From Flavobacteriaceae bacterium (lineage in GTDB: Bacteria; Bacteroidota; Bacteroidia; Flavobacteriales; Flavobacteriaceae), in contig JABAZC010000044.1 of NCBI GenBank assembly GCA_018608625.1, positions 1 to 48,354 on the forward strand: a DNA stretch of 48,354 nt. Reading direction: 5' to 3'. The translations under genes were made by a program, and so were the position numbers. Below, one piece after another: positions 47,582 through 48,354 of this stretch. The notes beneath the pieces are model-generated. The model saw nothing but the letters and a program-made list of their open reading frames with translations, had not been told where the DNA came from and searched no databases. Every line of letters begins with the position of its first letter. The first letter of the stretch is position 1.

Positions 47582-48337
47582 ATGTTAGCAAAACGAATCA
47601 TACCTTGTCTAGATATTAAAAATGGACGTACTGTAAAAGGGGTTAACTTTTTAAACCTTAGAGATGCTGGTGATCCCGTCGCTTTGGCAAAACAATATGC
47701 CATTAATGGCGCTGACGAATTGGTGTTTTTAGACATTTCAGCCACATTAGAATCGCGATCAACAACCGTAGAAATGGTTCGTAATGTGGCTGCACAAATA
47801 GACATTCCTTTCACTGTTGGTGGAGGCGTGAGTACCAAAGAAGGGGTAGAGCAGCTTTTGAAATCAGGCGCGGATAAAGTAGGCGTTAATTCGGCAGCCA
47901 TCAAACGTCCCAACCTTATAAATGAGTTATCTCTGGCCTTTGGGAGCCAATGCATAGTCGTGGCTATCGATGCTAAGGAAATAGAGGGGAAGTGGCGCGT
48001 TCATTTGGCCGGAGGGACCATTCCTACAGACTTGGATTTATTTGAATGGGCCAAAGAAGTTGAAACCCGCGGGGCAGGTGAAATTCTATTCACTTCTATG
48101 AACAACGATGGCGTAAAAACGGGCTTTGCAAACCAAGCTTTGGCGCAACTATCAGAAACGGTCAACATTCCAATAATTGCATCTGGAGGTGCTGGGGCTA
48201 TGTCACATTTTGAAACGGTCTTTAAAGAAGGAAAAGCAGATGCCGCATTGGCCGCAAGCGTTTTTCATTTTGGAGAAATAGACATTAAAGAATTAAAACA
48301 AGAATTACAATCAAAACAAATTAACATACGACTCTAA
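47582..48337 (+). CDS. hisF: Imidazole glycerol phosphate synthase, cyclase subunit
   Basis: 251 residues, barrel related to HisA. Catalytic Asp11 in [17 protein letters not shown] and Asp in VVAIDAKE near 129; [10 protein letters not shown] and [12 protein letters not shown] are the phosphate loops. It cyclises PRFAR with ammonia from HisH, giving IGP and AICAR. Its stop TAA shares a base with the next ATG (TAATG). Confidence 0.97.
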   Translation: MLAKRIIPCLDIKNGRTVKGVNFLNLRDAGDPVALAKQYAINGADELVFLDISATLESRSTTVEMVRNVAAQIDIPFTVGGGVSTKEGVEQLLKSGADKVGVNSAAIKRPNLINELSLAFGSQCIVVAIDAKEIEGKWRVHLAGGTIPTDLDLFEWAKEVETRGAGEILFTSMNNDGVKTGFANQALAQLSETVNIPIIASGGAGAMSHFETVFKEGKADAALAASVFHFGEIDIKELKQELQSKQINIRL

Positions 48338-48354
48338 TGGATATCAAGTATAAC
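48337..48354 (+). CDS. hisI: Start of hisIE (cut by window edge)
   Basis: An ATG overlapping the hisF stop opens MDIKYN to the window end. Only six codons are seen. The position after hisF and the opening residues fit the bifunctional phosphoribosyl-AMP cyclohydrolase / phosphoribosyl-ATP pyrophosphatase, the one his function not otherwise in this operon. Call is by context. Confidence 0.6.

Overview
The window is a compact, AT-rich stretch of a bacterial chromosome. Gene content and order point to the Bacteroidota, most likely a marine member of the Flavobacteriaceae. Pointers are a PorX response regulator (type IX secretion control), a fused LpxC/FabZ, two LpxD-like genes around lpxA and efp, short cupin-type homogentisate dioxygenase, start sites without Shine-Dalgarno sequences, and recurrent TAnnTTTG promoter elements (the Bacteroidota -7 box). 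I see no insertion sequence, prophage, CRISPR array, tRNA or rRNA.

Layout. 1-2342: tyrosine catabolism (hpd, cut by the window edge, and hmgA) divergent from an Lrp/AsnC regulator. 2348-6891: a secreted protein of unknown function, a 965-residue FAD/4Fe-4S/CCG dehydrogenase and a TauE/SafE-type permease. 6993-9703: pyrR-pyrB, a small STAS-like gene and RNase Z. 9700-12305: a TIGR02757 protein and a LolD-like ATPase, then msrA and a membrane protein. 12439-16044: serA, serC and a LuxC-like acyl-CoA reductase on the minus strand, divergent from a ferredoxin. 16332-22118: ychF and topoisomerase IV (parE-parC). 22115-24930: an XRE regulator with a small lipoprotein, divergent from an M14 peptidase and an Lrp-type regulator. 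24945-28843: aroB, proline dehydrogenase, a small membrane protein and alanine dehydrogenase. 28878-30866: tsaE and porX. 30969-38797: an HD hydrolase, the lipid A genes, efp, sucD and fabG. 38834-41698: a VWA-like membrane protein and a prohibitin-like protein. 41812-48354: the histidine operon hisGDCBHAF(IE).

The most notable signals are regulatory. (1) The his operon is preceded by an unannotated 20-codon ORF with three consecutive His codons, a possible antiterminator formed by its last codons, and a strong intrinsic terminator just before hisG: a complete candidate ribosome-mediated attenuator. A 49-bp tandem duplication lies directly upstream. (2) The 313-bp gap between the XRE gene and the M14 peptidase gene carries five near-identical dyads (TTTACA-N2-TGTAAA) spaced 24-25 bp within each cluster and lying on both predicted promoters. 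(3) A 23-bp inverted repeat spans the predicted pyrR start site. (4) A 12-bp perfect palindrome joins the back-to-back promoters of the ferredoxin and acyl-CoA reductase genes.

Several in-frame TTG codons upstream of genes (M14 peptidase, proline dehydrogenase, fabG) are the TTG of a -7 element, so the later ATG is the start given here. Three convergent gene pairs overlap by exactly 4 bp at their stop codons. All function calls come from reading the sequence and recalling families; no database search was run.
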